Part shown: piece after piece, positions 36,340-44,108 of the stretch
Layout: each line of letters begins with the position of its first letter
Position numbering within the stretch: position 1 is the stretch's first letter
From: Candidatus Brocadiaceae bacterium S225
GTDB lineage: Bacteria > Planctomycetota > Brocadiia > Brocadiales > Scalinduaceae
DNA: 64,000 nucleotides
Direction: 5' to 3'
Assembly (NCBI GenBank): GCA_007859995.1
Contig: SMSL01000005.1
Coordinates: 62,001-126,000 of the forward strand
Program-made: the position numbers and the translations under genes
Notes under the pieces: model-generated
Seen by the model: the letters and a program-made list of their open reading frames with translations, nothing else
The model's database searches: none
What the model was told of the DNA's origin: nothing

Positions 36340-37761
36340 TTAGCCGCTAATCTTACAAAGTACAAACTTTTTTATTTCATTCCATATAGGAACAGGATCG
36401 ACGGAAGCGGCCACCTTTGTTAATTCGCTGTTTTTCCTGAGCGCCTGGGCGGCTATCGCACCGGCCAGTTTGTTACACTGATCCTGATCGGAAGCCCTTG
36501 CCTGCTCAATAAGACTGGAAGAAATATCTAACTGAAAGCTGCGGCCTCCAATATTCACCTCATCCTGCTCTTCTTCATCAATAACAGCATATTCAGAATG
36601 TGTCTGCTCATCTGCAAAACGAGCCCCTTCCGGAAACATTCCAATTTTCTGTTCTATCCCGTCATGAACAGCAAACTCCTCTTTGGTCATTACATCTGTA
36701 CATTCCGACATCTCTTTATCACCGGGACATTCTGATTCATGCAATAGTGTTTTATCTCCATCATTCTGCAGGCACAATACTGGCTCCAGCGGTACCTCTG
36801 TTTCGACAACAGGCTCAACCGGTTTTTCGCCTTGATCCTTCAGGTTAGCTTCTGAATACCTCTCAAACTCTTTAACAGGCTCAGGAGCAGTTTCATTCTC
36901 ATGGTGTTTTCTCTGTCTCCTCTTTGTTCCAGCAGGACGCATTATCTTCTTGAAACGATCCCCGATCTGCCGGATTATATCACCGTCTATTTCCGTCAGT
37001 TCATTGGTTTCTCCAGCCTTCAATGACAGCTTGCATATTTTATTGATCAGGCGGGGCACCCCATGTTCCGAACATTCCCACATTGCATGAAAAGAATCAT
37101 CCGCAAAGATCTTTCCCGAACCTCCTGCACTTTGCAGACGAGTTTCAACATAGGTTTTTAACTGCTCCACTGTAGGAATCTTCTCTATCCGGCAGTAAGT
37201 TCCAATTCTTTGAAAGAAGTTGGCTTTTTTCGGATGTTCCAGCCGCTTTGCCAGTTCCATCTGACCGACAAGTACCATGGTGAACAGGTTTCTACTGTCC
37301 TCCTGCATGTTTGTCAAAAGCCTTAAATCCTCAAGTTTCTTTGGCGACATAACATTCGCTTCGTCTATGAAAATGAGAACCTTTTTCCCCTCATCACTTG
37401 CCTCAAACAGAAGTCTGTTAAATATTTCCAGCAGATCATCCTTTTTTCTCTCCCCACACGGTTTTCCTGTTATCTGGCCTATGATCTCCCTCAATATCTG
37501 CACAAAAGTTGTACTGGGATTGGTGACTAATGCAATTTTATATTTTTCACTTTCAAGTGAATCTATGACAATACGGATAGACATCGTCTTCCCCAATCCC
37601 ACATCTCCAACTATCACAGAAAGACAGTCTTCTCCCTCCTCTATGGCAAACTGGGTCTCGGCTATAGCACTCTCCATAGAAGTATGGCAAGCCGCATACA
37701 TTGTCGGATCAGGAACATTATCAAAAGGTGACTTTTTCAAATTCCAATATTCGTAATACAT
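36340..37761 (-). CDS. ExeA/GspA-like AAA ATPase
   Basis: 473 residues. N-terminus MYYEYWNLKKSPFDNVPDP is the standard ExeA opening. Walker A GDVGLGKT, Walker B VLIFIDEAN, then the AAA lid with GVPRLINKICKLSLKAG. After residue about 275 a long acidic, low-complexity linker runs to about 415, then a C-terminal helix pair. GspA/ExeA ATPases help insert secretins across peptidoglycan; related ATPases also act in transposition. No C-terminal peptidoglycan-binding domain is recognised. It lies between an excisionase-like gene and the TPR gene on the same strand. Confidence 0.8.
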   Translation of the reverse strand: MYYEYWNLKKSPFDNVPDPTMYAACHTSMESAIAETQFAIEEGEDCLSVIVGDVGLGKTMSIRIVIDSLESEKYKIALVTNPSTTFVQILREIIGQITGKPCGERKKDDLLEIFNRLLFEASDEGKKVLIFIDEANVMSPKKLEDLRLLTNMQEDSRNLFTMVLVGQMELAKRLEHPKKANFFQRIGTYCRIEKIPTVEQLKTYVETRLQSAGGSGKIFADDSFHAMWECSEHGVPRLINKICKLSLKAGETNELTEIDGDIIRQIGDRFKKIMRPAGTKRRQRKHHENETAPEPVKEFERYSEANLKDQGEKPVEPVVETEVPLEPVLCLQNDGDKTLLHESECPGDKEMSECTDVMTKEEFAVHDGIEQKIGMFPEGARFADEQTHSEYAVIDEEEQDEVNIGGRSFQLDISSSLIEQARASDQDQCNKLAGAIAAQALRKNSELTKVAASVDPVPIWNEIKKFVLCKISG

Positions 37762-37788
37762 AATTTTCCCCTTATTAAAAAATTGTTC

Positions 37789-38259
37789 TCACTTTTCAAT
37801 ATTCTCAGTCAGATAATCAAGGACGTCCTGAAAAGAGAAACGCCTGATCCTACCGAACTTATAACTTTTAAGTTTTTTCTCCCTTACCAGTTTCATTAAA
37901 AAACCGGTACTCACCTGTAGCATCTGGCAAGCCTCTTTCGTCTTAAGCAGTTTCATGCTGCCAGCATCACCAAAATGAAAGTTAAGAAAGGTTTGTCCAT
38001 CTACCTTCTTCATGTTCAAGACAAAACTCTTTGTTTCGTGATCCGCAAATGACTTTAAATGCTCATTTGATGTTATCAACTCCGACTGCTCAGAAGTGAG
38101 ATTCAATGAAAGATCATCGCTTTCGACATCAGCCAGATTTCCAAACTCATAATCTGTTCCACCATAAACCTCACGATTATCCACAGGAACGAAAGCCCGA
38201 TTCTGCCTCAGTCCGTTAGAGATACTGCTTCTCCTTTTTACAATGCATATCTTTTCCAT
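37789..38259 (-). CDS. Excisionase-type helix-turn-helix protein
   Basis: 156 residues. The last 50 form a MerR/excisionase (HTH_17) domain: LLKTKEACQMLQVSTGFLMKLVREKKLKSYKFG, then RIRRFSFQDVLDYL. The first 100 residues are not recognised and contain an acidic segment. It lies 27 bp upstream of the ExeA-like gene, so they are probably co-transcribed and it may regulate that gene. The position at the left edge of the accessory island could also suggest a mobile-element link. Confidence 0.65.
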   Translation of the reverse strand: MEKICIVKRRSSISNGLRQNRAFVPVDNREVYGGTDYEFGNLADVESDDLSLNLTSEQSELITSNEHLKSFADHETKSFVLNMKKVDGQTFLNFHFGDAGSMKLLKTKEACQMLQVSTGFLMKLVREKKLKSYKFGRIRRFSFQDVLDYLTENIEK

Positions 38260-38520
38260 AAATCACCTGACCAATAAATTTCAATAATATAAATAACGAT
38301 GCCCGCTAGAAATAATTCGGATTTCCAATTTGTAATTTGTGCTTTCTTTGAATATTACAAAAACAGTACCAATTGCGGAGGCAAAACAGATACATTCATA
38401 ACTGCCTGTACAATTAACATTTATAGAAATAGCCAATGGAGAGATGATAATTTGAAATAGTTCCTGTTGTACTATAGTGAAGCAGGTATGTACTTTTTCA
38501 GGAACTTAAATGCAGGGGTT

Positions 38521-38760
38521 GGTGTCAGGTCTTGTTTCCTGTGATTTTGTTTTCCGACTTTAACTTCTATGATTTTCCGTGTCTTTCCGTGGTTAATTCC
38601 TATCTCTTTCCTTCATCCTCGGTGCCTTTTGTCCGGGGAGCGTGAACCTTGCATCCTTACTTTTTCCCCTTTGTTTTTGACCTCAGTGTAAAATCCGTGT
38701 TTTTCCGCGGTCAGGTTTTACCATTCTCCTTTCCTCTGTGCCCTTTGTGGCTTTGTGTGA
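38521..38760. repeat. GTG-periodic intergenic repeat, copy 1
   Basis: The gene-free stretch 38260-38968 carries this composite repeat. It has two double-hexamer phrases, at 38576-38592 (TCCGTGTCTTTCCGTGG) and 38694-38710, a GGTGCCTTTTGTCCGGGGAG phrase near 38630, CCTCAGTGTAAAATCCGTG, and TCTGTGCCCTTTGTGGC at about 38735. The first third of the gap (38260-38520) shows nothing recognisable. Confidence 0.7.
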
Positions 38761-38770
38761 TACACGCCTT

Positions 38771-38812
38771 TAGAATCTTTTGTATTGCAAAACGCCCCCG
38801 CCCTTTTATAAT
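38771..38812 (+). promoter_or_regulatory. Repeated promoter block 1 (before nucleotidyltransferase module 1)
   Basis: Begins TAGAATCTTTTGTATTGCAA and ends in TATAAT. TTGCAA (38785-38790) and TATAAT (38807-38812) are 16 nt apart, a good sigma70-like promoter pointing at the gene pair that starts at 38969. The 42-nt block recurs without indels at five more places, always upstream of a plus-strand toxin-antitoxin-type module. Confidence 0.75.
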
Positions 38813-38908
38813 ATCCCTGAATAAAAAGATTTGATAAATTTCAAGTCCCAAATGGCAAATCACAAATAAATCACAATACCAAATGACCAAAATAAAGAAT
38901 CAAAATAG
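38800..38908. repeat. Direct repeat, left copy, flanking nucleotidyltransferase module 1
   Basis: About 109 bp running from the TATAAT end of promoter block 1 through AAATGGCAAATCACAAATAA to AAAGAATCAAAATA. The same sequence, about 90 percent identical by eye, recurs at 39742-39851 directly after the module, so the gene pair is bracketed by direct repeats. Confidence 0.8.
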
Positions 38909-38968
38909 TTTACTTGTTTATACAAGTAAGTGTTTAGCATACATTAATTCCATAAAGCATAAATTATC

Positions 38969-39214
38969 ATGAGACTGGATAAAGGACAGATCGAAGTTGT
39001 AGATAAAAGGGTTGCAGAAATATTAAGGAGAAAAACCGGCCAGGAACGACTCAAAATGGTCTGGGATTCCTGGACTTATTTTTATCAGAGGCTTAATGCC
39101 CATTTAAGAAATGCACATCCTGAATGGACGCAGGAAGAAATTCAGAAAGAGATTGTAAAACGAGTATCCTATGGAACAAAGCGAACTGATGAGTCTGATT
39201 ATTCAGGCATTTGA
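38969..39214 (+). CDS. Putative antitoxin/partner of nucleotidyltransferase (module 1)
   Basis: 81 residues, basic and mostly helical (EILRRKTGQERLKMVWDSW, EWTQEEIQKEIVKRVSYGT). Small proteins with the HPEWxxxxIxKEIxxRxxxG pattern commonly precede nucleotidyltransferase-like proteins. The gene overlaps the next one by 44 bp, so the two are translated together. Function is inferred only from this arrangement: it could neutralise or guide the nucleotidyltransferase. Confidence 0.6.
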   Translation: MRLDKGQIEVVDKRVAEILRRKTGQERLKMVWDSWTYFYQRLNAHLRNAHPEWTQEEIQKEIVKRVSYGTKRTDESDYSGI

Positions 39215-39734
39215 ATCATTAAAAATACCATATATGATTACGGGTTCTCAGGCTTCTGCATATTATGGTGAACCCCGTTTTACAAGGGATATTGACGTTG
39301 TGACAGAATTAAAAGAAGAACAGGTAGACGACTTTTCCAGGTTTTTTCCGGGAGAAGAATTTTATTGCGATAAGGATATGATAAGGGCGGAAATAAAACG
39401 ACATGGCCAATTTAATATTATCCATTCTACTTCCGGATTAAAAATAGACATAATCTTAACCAAGGTAACCCCCTTTTCTAAAACAGAATTTTCTCGAAGG
39501 AAACCAGGCGCGGTATCCCCGGAACAGGAAGCATATTTTGCCTCTCCGGAGGATGTGATCATTAAGAAGATGGATTTTTACCGAGAAGGAGAGTCCGAGA
39601 AACATCTTCGAGATATTACGGGAATTCTTAAAATTTCAAGCGACATAATAGACATAGGCTATATTACTAAATGGGCAGACAGCTTAAGCCTTCGTGAAAT
39701 CTGGGATGCAATATTAAAGAGAATAAAGGAATAA
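39171..39734 (+). CDS. Nucleotidyltransferase-fold protein (DUF6036/AbiEii-like, module 1)
   Basis: 187 residues. The nucleotidyltransferase core is visible: YMITGSQASAYYGEPRFTRDIDVV has the GS motif and the DxD metal pair (DID), and LKIDIIL provides the third carboxylate. Later YFASPEDVIIKKMDFYREG and KHLRDITGIL are typical of AbiEii-like/DUF6036 toxins. Such enzymes add nucleotides to tRNA or proteins and serve as toxins in two-gene systems. It overlaps the 81-residue partner gene by 44 bp and is flanked by 109-bp direct repeats. Confidence 0.75.
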   Translation: MEQSELMSLIIQAFESLKIPYMITGSQASAYYGEPRFTRDIDVVTELKEEQVDDFSRFFPGEEFYCDKDMIRAEIKRHGQFNIIHSTSGLKIDIILTKVTPFSKTEFSRRKPGAVSPEQEAYFASPEDVIIKKMDFYREGESEKHLRDITGILKISSDIIDIGYITKWADSLSLREIWDAILKRIKE

Positions 39735-39741
39735 CAATCCA

Positions 39742-39851
39742 GCTCTTTTATAATATTCCTGAATAAAAAGATTTTATAAATCTCAAATCCCAAATGGCAA
39801 ATCACAAATAAACCACAACACCAAATGGCCAAAATAAAGAATCAAAATAAT
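39742..39851. repeat. Direct repeat, right copy, flanking nucleotidyltransferase module 1
   Basis: Begins just 7 nt after the stop of the nucleotidyltransferase gene with AGCTCTTTTATAATATTCCT, so it even includes the downstream half of the promoter block, and continues through AAATGGCAAATCACAAATAA. Partner of 38800-38908. The bracketed unit is about 940 bp. Confidence 0.8.
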
Positions 39852-39879
39852 ATGATTTGGTTATCGGTCTGAATATTGT

Positions 39880-40124
39880 AATTTTGTAATTGAATACTGT
39901 TTGTAATTTGAGGATTGTATATTGTAATTTAGCTCCTGCCCCACTGGAGGATGTGCATTCTGTTGCAAAATATTTCTTTTTCCCTGCGTTCTTCGCGTCT
40001 TTGCGTGAACCTTGCTTTTTTCCCTTTGCCTTTGACCTCAGTGTAAAATCCGTGTATTTCCGTGGTCAGTTTTACCTTTCTCCTTTCCTCTGTGCCCTTT
40101 GTGACTTTGTGTGATACCCGCATT
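39880..40124. repeat. GTG-periodic intergenic repeat, copy 2
   Basis: The gene-free gap 39852-40327 holds GTAATTTTGTAATTG-type short repeats (39877-39930), then TGCGTTCTTCGCGTCTTTGC (about 39984), CCTCAGTGTAAAATCCGTG, the double hexamer TCCGTGTATTTCCGTGG (40049-40065) and TCTGTGCCCTTTGTGACTTT. It leads into promoter block 2. Confidence 0.7.
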
Positions 40125-40166
40125 TAGAATCTTTTATATTGCAAAACACCCCCACTCTTTTACAAT
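40125..40166 (+). promoter_or_regulatory. Repeated promoter block 2 (before DUF4160/DUF2442 module)
   Basis: TTGCAA (40139-40144) and TACAAT (40161-40166) with a 16-nt spacer, starting with TAGAATC as in the other copies. It is followed by CCTGAACAGGAAGCAGTTGC, a conserved leader, and lies 162 nt before the first gene of the module. Confidence 0.7.
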
Positions 40167-40327
40167 ATTCCTGAACAGGAAGCAGTTGCAATTCACTTTT
40201 ACCATTTTAATTATCTATAATTCTGAATTAGACCCAGGACATGATTTAGAAAATAGCAAAAAGAACTTTCCTGTCCCGGATACACTTTTATATTTTAAAT
40301 TTCTTTTTGTAAGCTATAATAACACCT

Positions 40328-40576
40328 ATGAGCCCTACTGTTTTCAAACAAGGGAAATATAGATTTCATTTCTTTTCGAAGGAAGAAGAAAGAGTACATA
40401 TACACGTTGTTTCACCTGATGGAGAGGCCAAATTCTGGTTAGAACCAACTATATCTTTAGCAAATTATTCTGGTTTGTCGAAAAAAGAACTTAATTTTTT
40501 ACAAAAAACAGTTGAGAAACACAAAAATGAAATCATTAAAAAATGGAAAAAACATTTCAAGACCGGAAATAACTAA
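40328..40576 (+). CDS. DUF4160 protein (toxin-antitoxin-type module 2)
   Basis: 82 residues matching DUF4160: SPTVFKQGKYRFHFFSKEEERVHIHV has the typical RFxFFSxExxRxHIHV block, then GEAKFWLEP and a C-terminal helix ending EIIKKWKKHF. DUF4160 and DUF2442 genes commonly occur as overlapping pairs and are believed to form toxin-antitoxin-type systems; biochemistry is poorly known. It overlaps the next gene by 50 bp and is expressed from promoter block 2 if that is active. Confidence 0.8.
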   Translation: MSPTVFKQGKYRFHFFSKEEERVHIHVVSPDGEAKFWLEPTISLANYSGLSKKELNFLQKTVEKHKNEIIKKWKKHFKTGNN

Positions 40577-40787
40577 TATTTCAGAACATGGTTTCTGGAT
40601 TCTTTTAGATAAGAAAGAGTACTTTCTCCCTTTTGCTAAATATCCCTGGTTTAAAGATGCTAAAATTTCATCGCTAATCAAAGTTAAGCTGTTACACGGC
40701 CATCACCTCCACTGGCCGGAGCTGGACGTTGACTTAACCATAGAAATCCTGGACAATCCGGAAAAATATCCTTTAAACTACTCATAA
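40527..40787 (+). CDS. DUF2442 protein (module 2)
   Basis: About 86 residues from the ATG at 40527 (a TTG five codons earlier also opens the frame). The DUF2442 signature is clear: ITNISEHGFWILLDKKEYFLPFAKYPWFKDAKIS, then HHLHWPELDVDLTIEIL. Partner of the DUF4160 protein, whose reading frame it overlaps by 50 bp. Possible DNA-binding or antitoxin role by association only. Confidence 0.8.
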   Translation: MKSLKNGKNISRPEITNISEHGFWILLDKKEYFLPFAKYPWFKDAKISSLIKVKLLHGHHLHWPELDVDLTIEILDNPEKYPLNYS

Positions 40788-40889
40788 ACTTCGTAATTGT
40801 TCAAAAAAATTCTTCTGACATCCCGACTGAGTCTCAGAACTTGAAACTACTCCGATGGGCGCCTCCCGCGCCACGGCGGATCTATAATC

Positions 40890-41058
40890 TGCCCACAGGG
40901 TCGTCCTCAGGCGACGGGCGGCTTACTTCTCACCTCAGCCTTCAGTGTTAATCCGTGTTTTTCCGTGGTCAGGTTTTACCTTTCTCCTTTCCTCTGTGTA
41001 CTCTGCGATCTCCTTGTCCTCGGCGCTTTTTGTCCGGGGAGCGTTAAGAACTGTTTTT
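40890..41058. repeat. GTG-periodic intergenic repeat, copy 3
   Basis: The gap 40788-41268 has no gene. It contains a GC-rich palindromic piece (TGGGCGCCTCCCGCG to TAATCTGCCCA, about 40857-40900), then TCCGTGTTTTTCCGTGG (40952-40968), TCTGTGTACTCTGCG, a GGCGCTTTTTGTCCGGGGAG phrase and TTAAGAACTGTTTTT, leading into promoter block 3. Confidence 0.7.
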
Positions 41059-41100
41059 TAGAATCTTTTATATTGCAAAACAACCCCGCTCTTTTATAAT
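41059..41100 (+). promoter_or_regulatory. Repeated promoter block 3 (before TumE-like module)
   Basis: TAGAATCTTTTATATTGCAA, with TTGCAA at 41073-41078 and TATAAT at 41095-41100 separated by 16 nt. It is followed by CCTGAACAGAAAACAGTTAC. First gene starts 169 nt downstream. Confidence 0.75.
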
Positions 41101-41268
41101 AACCCTGAACAGAAAACAGTTACAAATTATATTTAGTACATTTTAATTACCTATTCCAAAAACGCTTAAAAAAGAATTAACAGTCCAGAACATTATTAAA
41201 GTCGTAAAACTGAACTTTTCAGATTTGTTTAGGCCAAGTAAAGGTTTTAAGAGAAGGAGGCAACTGAA

Positions 41269-41544
41269 ATGACAAAACTTACTGTTGAGACAGACAACAA
41301 CTGGACGAAAAATAAGATAAAGGATGCTATACATACGGAAATCAAGCTTCTCAGAAAGGCGGCACAGAGAACACAGGCTAAATTGCAGGACTTTGAGAAT
41401 AAACACGGGAAGTTTGACAGAAATTCTTTTTACGGCAAAGTGGACGATTTGGTTCTTGTTGAATGGGAGGGAGAGTTTGAGACATTGAAAAGGCTGCAGG
41501 AGAAATTAAAATCTCTTGAGGACATAACATTTGAATATAAATGA
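41269..41544 (+). CDS. Putative antitoxin of TumE/DUF6516-type module (module 3)
   Basis: 91 residues, strongly helical with coiled-coil character: IHTEIKLLRKAAQRTQAKLQDFENKHG, then DDLVLVEWEGEFETLKRLQEKL. Proteins of this pattern regularly precede DUF6516 proteins. Excellent ribosome site (AGAAGGAGG). The stop overlaps the next gene's TTG start by 14 bp, so both are translated together. Antitoxin role is inferred from gene order. Confidence 0.65.
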   Translation: MTKLTVETDNNWTKNKIKDAIHTEIKLLRKAAQRTQAKLQDFENKHGKFDRNSFYGKVDDLVLVEWEGEFETLKRLQEKLKSLEDITFEYK

Positions 41545-41926
41545 TTACATCACCAGGCTGGAATCAATCATCACCTCCAGTTCTTTAATAGCAAGTTATA
41601 ATTTGAATATTGACAGAAAAACCAACGAGATTGTCTTCATTTCCGGCTTCATAGAATTTCGCTACAGCTCCATCCTTGATTTCAAAGAATTTATTGAAAA
41701 AACTGACAAAGGAATCGAAAAATACAAATATGCCTATAATTATCGAAAAGGGTCTAATAATTTATTCAGATATGATAATGCCCCCGACCCAAGGGCTAAA
41801 AACTTAAAGACATTTCCTTACCATAAACACCTTGAAGATGGAAATATTACTGAGTCAAAACAGATGGAATTAACAGACATTATTAATGAAATTGAGAACC
41901 TTTTTATTTCAGAAGATAATGATTGA
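41531..41926 (+). CDS. DUF6516/TumE-like toxin candidate (module 3)
   Basis: 131 residues beginning at TTG (no in-frame ATG nearby). The characteristic block is YKYAYNYRKGSNNLFRYDNAPDP followed by FPYHKHLEDGNITES, as in DUF6516/TumE-family toxins, with a closing helix LTDIINEIENLF. Believed to act as the toxic partner in a type II-like pair with the upstream helical protein. Molecular target unknown. Confidence 0.7.
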   Translation: MNINDYITRLESIITSSSLIASYNLNIDRKTNEIVFISGFIEFRYSSILDFKEFIEKTDKGIEKYKYAYNYRKGSNNLFRYDNAPDPRAKNLKTFPYHKHLEDGNITESKQMELTDIINEIENLFISEDND

Positions 41927-42029
41927 TCCCTATACCGTTCAGGTAATTTTATAAAGGAAAATTTAGATAATCTATTTAGCTCATTAATCCAAAACCGTAA
42001 ATCTTCTTACCTTTGCAATCTTGCTCTTC

Positions 42030-42299
42030 GACTTTTAACTTCTGTGCCTATCAGTGAAAAGTCCTCAACGCTTTTTGTCCGGAGAAATCTTTGGCTGAAC
42101 TTTCTATATCACTTCGTTATTGCTTTGTTGCTATTGTCTACTGCCTATCGCCAATTGTTTTCTTTTCTCCGCGTTCTTCGCGGTGAATCTTGCCTTTTGC
42201 CTTTAACCTCAGTGTAAAATCCGTGTATTTCCGTGGTCAGGTTTTACCTTTCTCCTTTCCTCTGTGTACTCTGCGATCTCTGCGTTAAGAACTGTTTTT
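42030..42299. repeat. GTG-periodic intergenic repeat, copy 4
   Basis: The gene-free gap 41927-42494 contains CTTCTGTGCCTATCAGTG, a TTTTTGTCCGGAGA phrase, CTATATCACTTCGTTATTGC with flanks (a 55-60 bp unit at 42091-42150 that recurs at 43621-43679), TCTCCGCGTTCTTCGCGGTG, TCCGTGTATTTCCGTGG (42220-42236), TCTGTGTACTCTGCG and TTAAGAACTGTTTTT before promoter block 4. Confidence 0.7.
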
Positions 42300-42341
42300 T
42301 AGAATCTTTTATATTGCAAAACACCCCCGCTCTTTTATAAT
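42300..42341 (+). promoter_or_regulatory. Repeated promoter block 4 (before DUF433/DUF5615 module)
   Basis: TTGCAA (42314-42319) and TATAAT (42336-42341), 16-nt spacer. First gene starts 154 nt downstream with its own AAGGAGG ribosome site. Confidence 0.75.
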
Positions 42342-42494
42342 GATGAACAGAAGACAGCAATTAATTTTTTTTTAAACCATAGCTTTCCACAAAAAAAATT
42401 TTGTTAGAAGAGGACCCGGCAAAACAGATTATTTTCCAGAAACCTTATTTTAAAATTTCCGAAAAATACAATAAGCGGTACGAAAGGAGGACTT

Positions 42495-42731
42495 ATGCTT
42501 GAGCGCATATCAATTGATCCGAAAATATGTCATGGTCAGGCATGCATTAAAGGAACGCGCATTCCAGTGCACCAGATTCTACAGATGCTTGCCAATGGTG
42601 ATACAATTGAAGAGTTGATTGAAGAGTATCCCTCTATAAAGCGAGAAGACATACTTGCATGTCTTGATTATGCCGGGACACTCGCAGAAGAACAGTTATC
42701 TCCTGTTGAAACAATAGAAAGTAACAATTGA
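42495..42731 (+). CDS. DUF433 antitoxin (module 4)
   Basis: 78 residues of the DUF433 (VapB45-like) family: RISIDPKICHGQACIKGTRIPVHQILQMLANGDTIEELIEEYPSIKREDILACLDYA is the canonical domain, containing a winged helix-turn-helix. It should bind and neutralise the adjacent PIN-like toxin and repress the operon. Good Shine-Dalgarno sequence. The stop overlaps the TTG start of the toxin gene. Confidence 0.88.
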   Translation: MLERISIDPKICHGQACIKGTRIPVHQILQMLANGDTIEELIEEYPSIKREDILACLDYAGTLAEEQLSPVETIESNN

Positions 42732-43081
42732 AAATCTTAGTAGACGAGAATATCCCCAAGATGACTGTTAAGTTACTTATAGAAAAAGGACATGACGTGC
42801 GAGATATTCGAGGATCAACGTTAGAGGGAATACCAGACAAAGATATCTGGGATTTAATCCAGAATGAAAATAGAATGTTAATTACGACGGATAAGGGTTT
42901 CTTGCAGTATCGCAGTAACCATCATAAAGGAATACTCATTGTACGTTTAAAGAAACCAAACCGCCTGAAGATTCATAATCGTACAATGAAAGCTTTAACT
43001 CAATTTTCCGAAGAAGAATGGAAGGGTTTAATAGTTGTAATGCGTGATAATGTTCAAAGTGTTTGCCGCCTTCAAAAATAA
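42728..43081 (+). CDS. DUF5615 PIN-like toxin (module 4)
   Basis: 117 residues of the Mut7-C/DUF5615 PIN-like family, starting at TTG and overlapping the antitoxin stop by 4 bp. Catalytic carboxylates visible: ILVDENIPK (Asp), then NENRMLITTDKGFLQYR with TTDxxF, and ILIVRLKKPN. Expected ribonuclease toxin paired with the DUF433 antitoxin. Confidence 0.87.
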   Translation: MKILVDENIPKMTVKLLIEKGHDVRDIRGSTLEGIPDKDIWDLIQNENRMLITTDKGFLQYRSNHHKGILIVRLKKPNRLKIHNRTMKALTQFSEEEWKGLIVVMRDNVQSVCRLQK

Positions 43082-43124
43082 GGGAAAGAAAGAGTGCAAT
43101 AGTTAATCTGGCAGCCAGTATTCA

Positions 43125-43725
43125 ATCTTAGTTCTAACATCTTGCTTCTTGCCTTTAACTTCTGTGTCTATCTGTGAAGATCTGTGGCTAAATTTCTCTT
43201 TCTTCTTTCCTCCGCGTTCTTCGCGTCCTGGCGGTGAATCTTGTCTTGTGCCTTTGGCCTCAGTGCAAAATCCGTGTTTTTCCGTGGTCAGGTTTTACCT
43301 TTCTCCTTTCCTCTGTGTACTCTGCGAACTCTGCGTTAAGAACTGTTTTTTAGAATCTTCCCATAACTGACCAATAGCACACTATCCACTATCCATCATA
43401 TAACACCTTACTTCTTTCCTCTATCTTCAGTGTTAATCCGTGATTTTCCGTGGTCAAATTTCTTTTTTCCTTTTGTTTGTCTTCTGTATTAACCTGTGAA
43501 AATCCCTGCCCAACAAATGTCAAGCAGGAACGGCTAAATTTTTCTTTCTTTGCGTTCTTCGCGTCTTTGTGTGAACAATGTCTTTGTTTTTCTCTTTTAG
43601 TGTCTATCAGTGAAAATCTGTGGCTAAACCTTCTATATCACTTCGTTATTGCTTTGTTGCTATTGCCTGCTGCCAACTTCTTTTTGTCTTTTCTCTGCGT
43701 TCTGACTTTGTGTGATACCCGCCTT
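43125..43725. repeat. GTG-periodic intergenic repeat, copies 5 and 6 in tandem
   Basis: The 790-bp gene-free gap 43082-43874 is almost wholly repeat. At 43161-43187 three TCTGTG hexamers stand exactly 10 nt apart. Double hexamers recur at 43271-43287, 43437-43453 and 43607-43623. A truncated promoter block (TAGAATCTTCC, 43350-43360) ends the first copy; the second ends in promoter block 5. The 55-60 bp TTCTATATCACTTCG unit is at 43621-43679. Confidence 0.75.
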
Positions 43726-43767
43726 TAGAATCTTTTGTATTGCAAAACGCCCCCGCTCTTTTATAAT
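43726..43767 (+). promoter_or_regulatory. Repeated promoter block 5 (before nucleotidyltransferase module 5)
   Basis: TTGCAA (43740-43745) and TATAAT (43762-43767), 16-nt spacer, followed by GCAGGAGGCAGTTATAATTC. First gene 108 nt downstream. Confidence 0.75.
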
Positions 43768-43874
43768 GACCATCAGCAGGAGGCAGTTATAATTCACTTT
43801 TATCAAGTTCAAATATACACTCAAGGGGAGGATTAGTTACCTCTGCCCTATTACTTAAAAGGATAAATTATAGA

Positions 43875-44108
43875 ATGAGTAATGATGGTATCACACCCGG
43901 ATCTGAAGAGACTGATTCATCTATAAAATATGATGATGAAGGAAACATTATAGATTTTGGCGGCTGGGAATCTGAAGGGGCAAAACTGAGGCACAACCTT
44001 ACATGGACACCGGAACAGATCCTGAATTGGCTGGAAGAGGCCAATGGTTTTAATAAGGCAATCAGGGAAGGTACAAATGTTCTACGAGGAAATCATCAGG
44101 AAGCTTAA
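43875..44108 (+). CDS. Small acidic protein paired with nucleotidyltransferase (module 5)
   Basis: 77 residues, acidic N-terminus (DGITPGSEETDSS, then YDDEGNIIDFGGW) and a short helix (WTPEQILNWLEEANGFNKAIREG). No family recognised. It overlaps the nucleotidyltransferase gene by 32 bp, so it is most likely the antitoxin or partner of that protein. It is unlike the partner protein of module 1. Confidence 0.55.
   Translation: MSNDGITPGSEETDSSIKYDDEGNIIDFGGWESEGAKLRHNLTWTPEQILNWLEEANGFNKAIREGTNVLRGNHQEA

Noticed and set aside
40857-40900. Insertion-sequence end in the GC-rich palindromic piece
   Set aside because: It is short, without a flanking duplication or transposase, so it is described only as part of the intergenic repeat.
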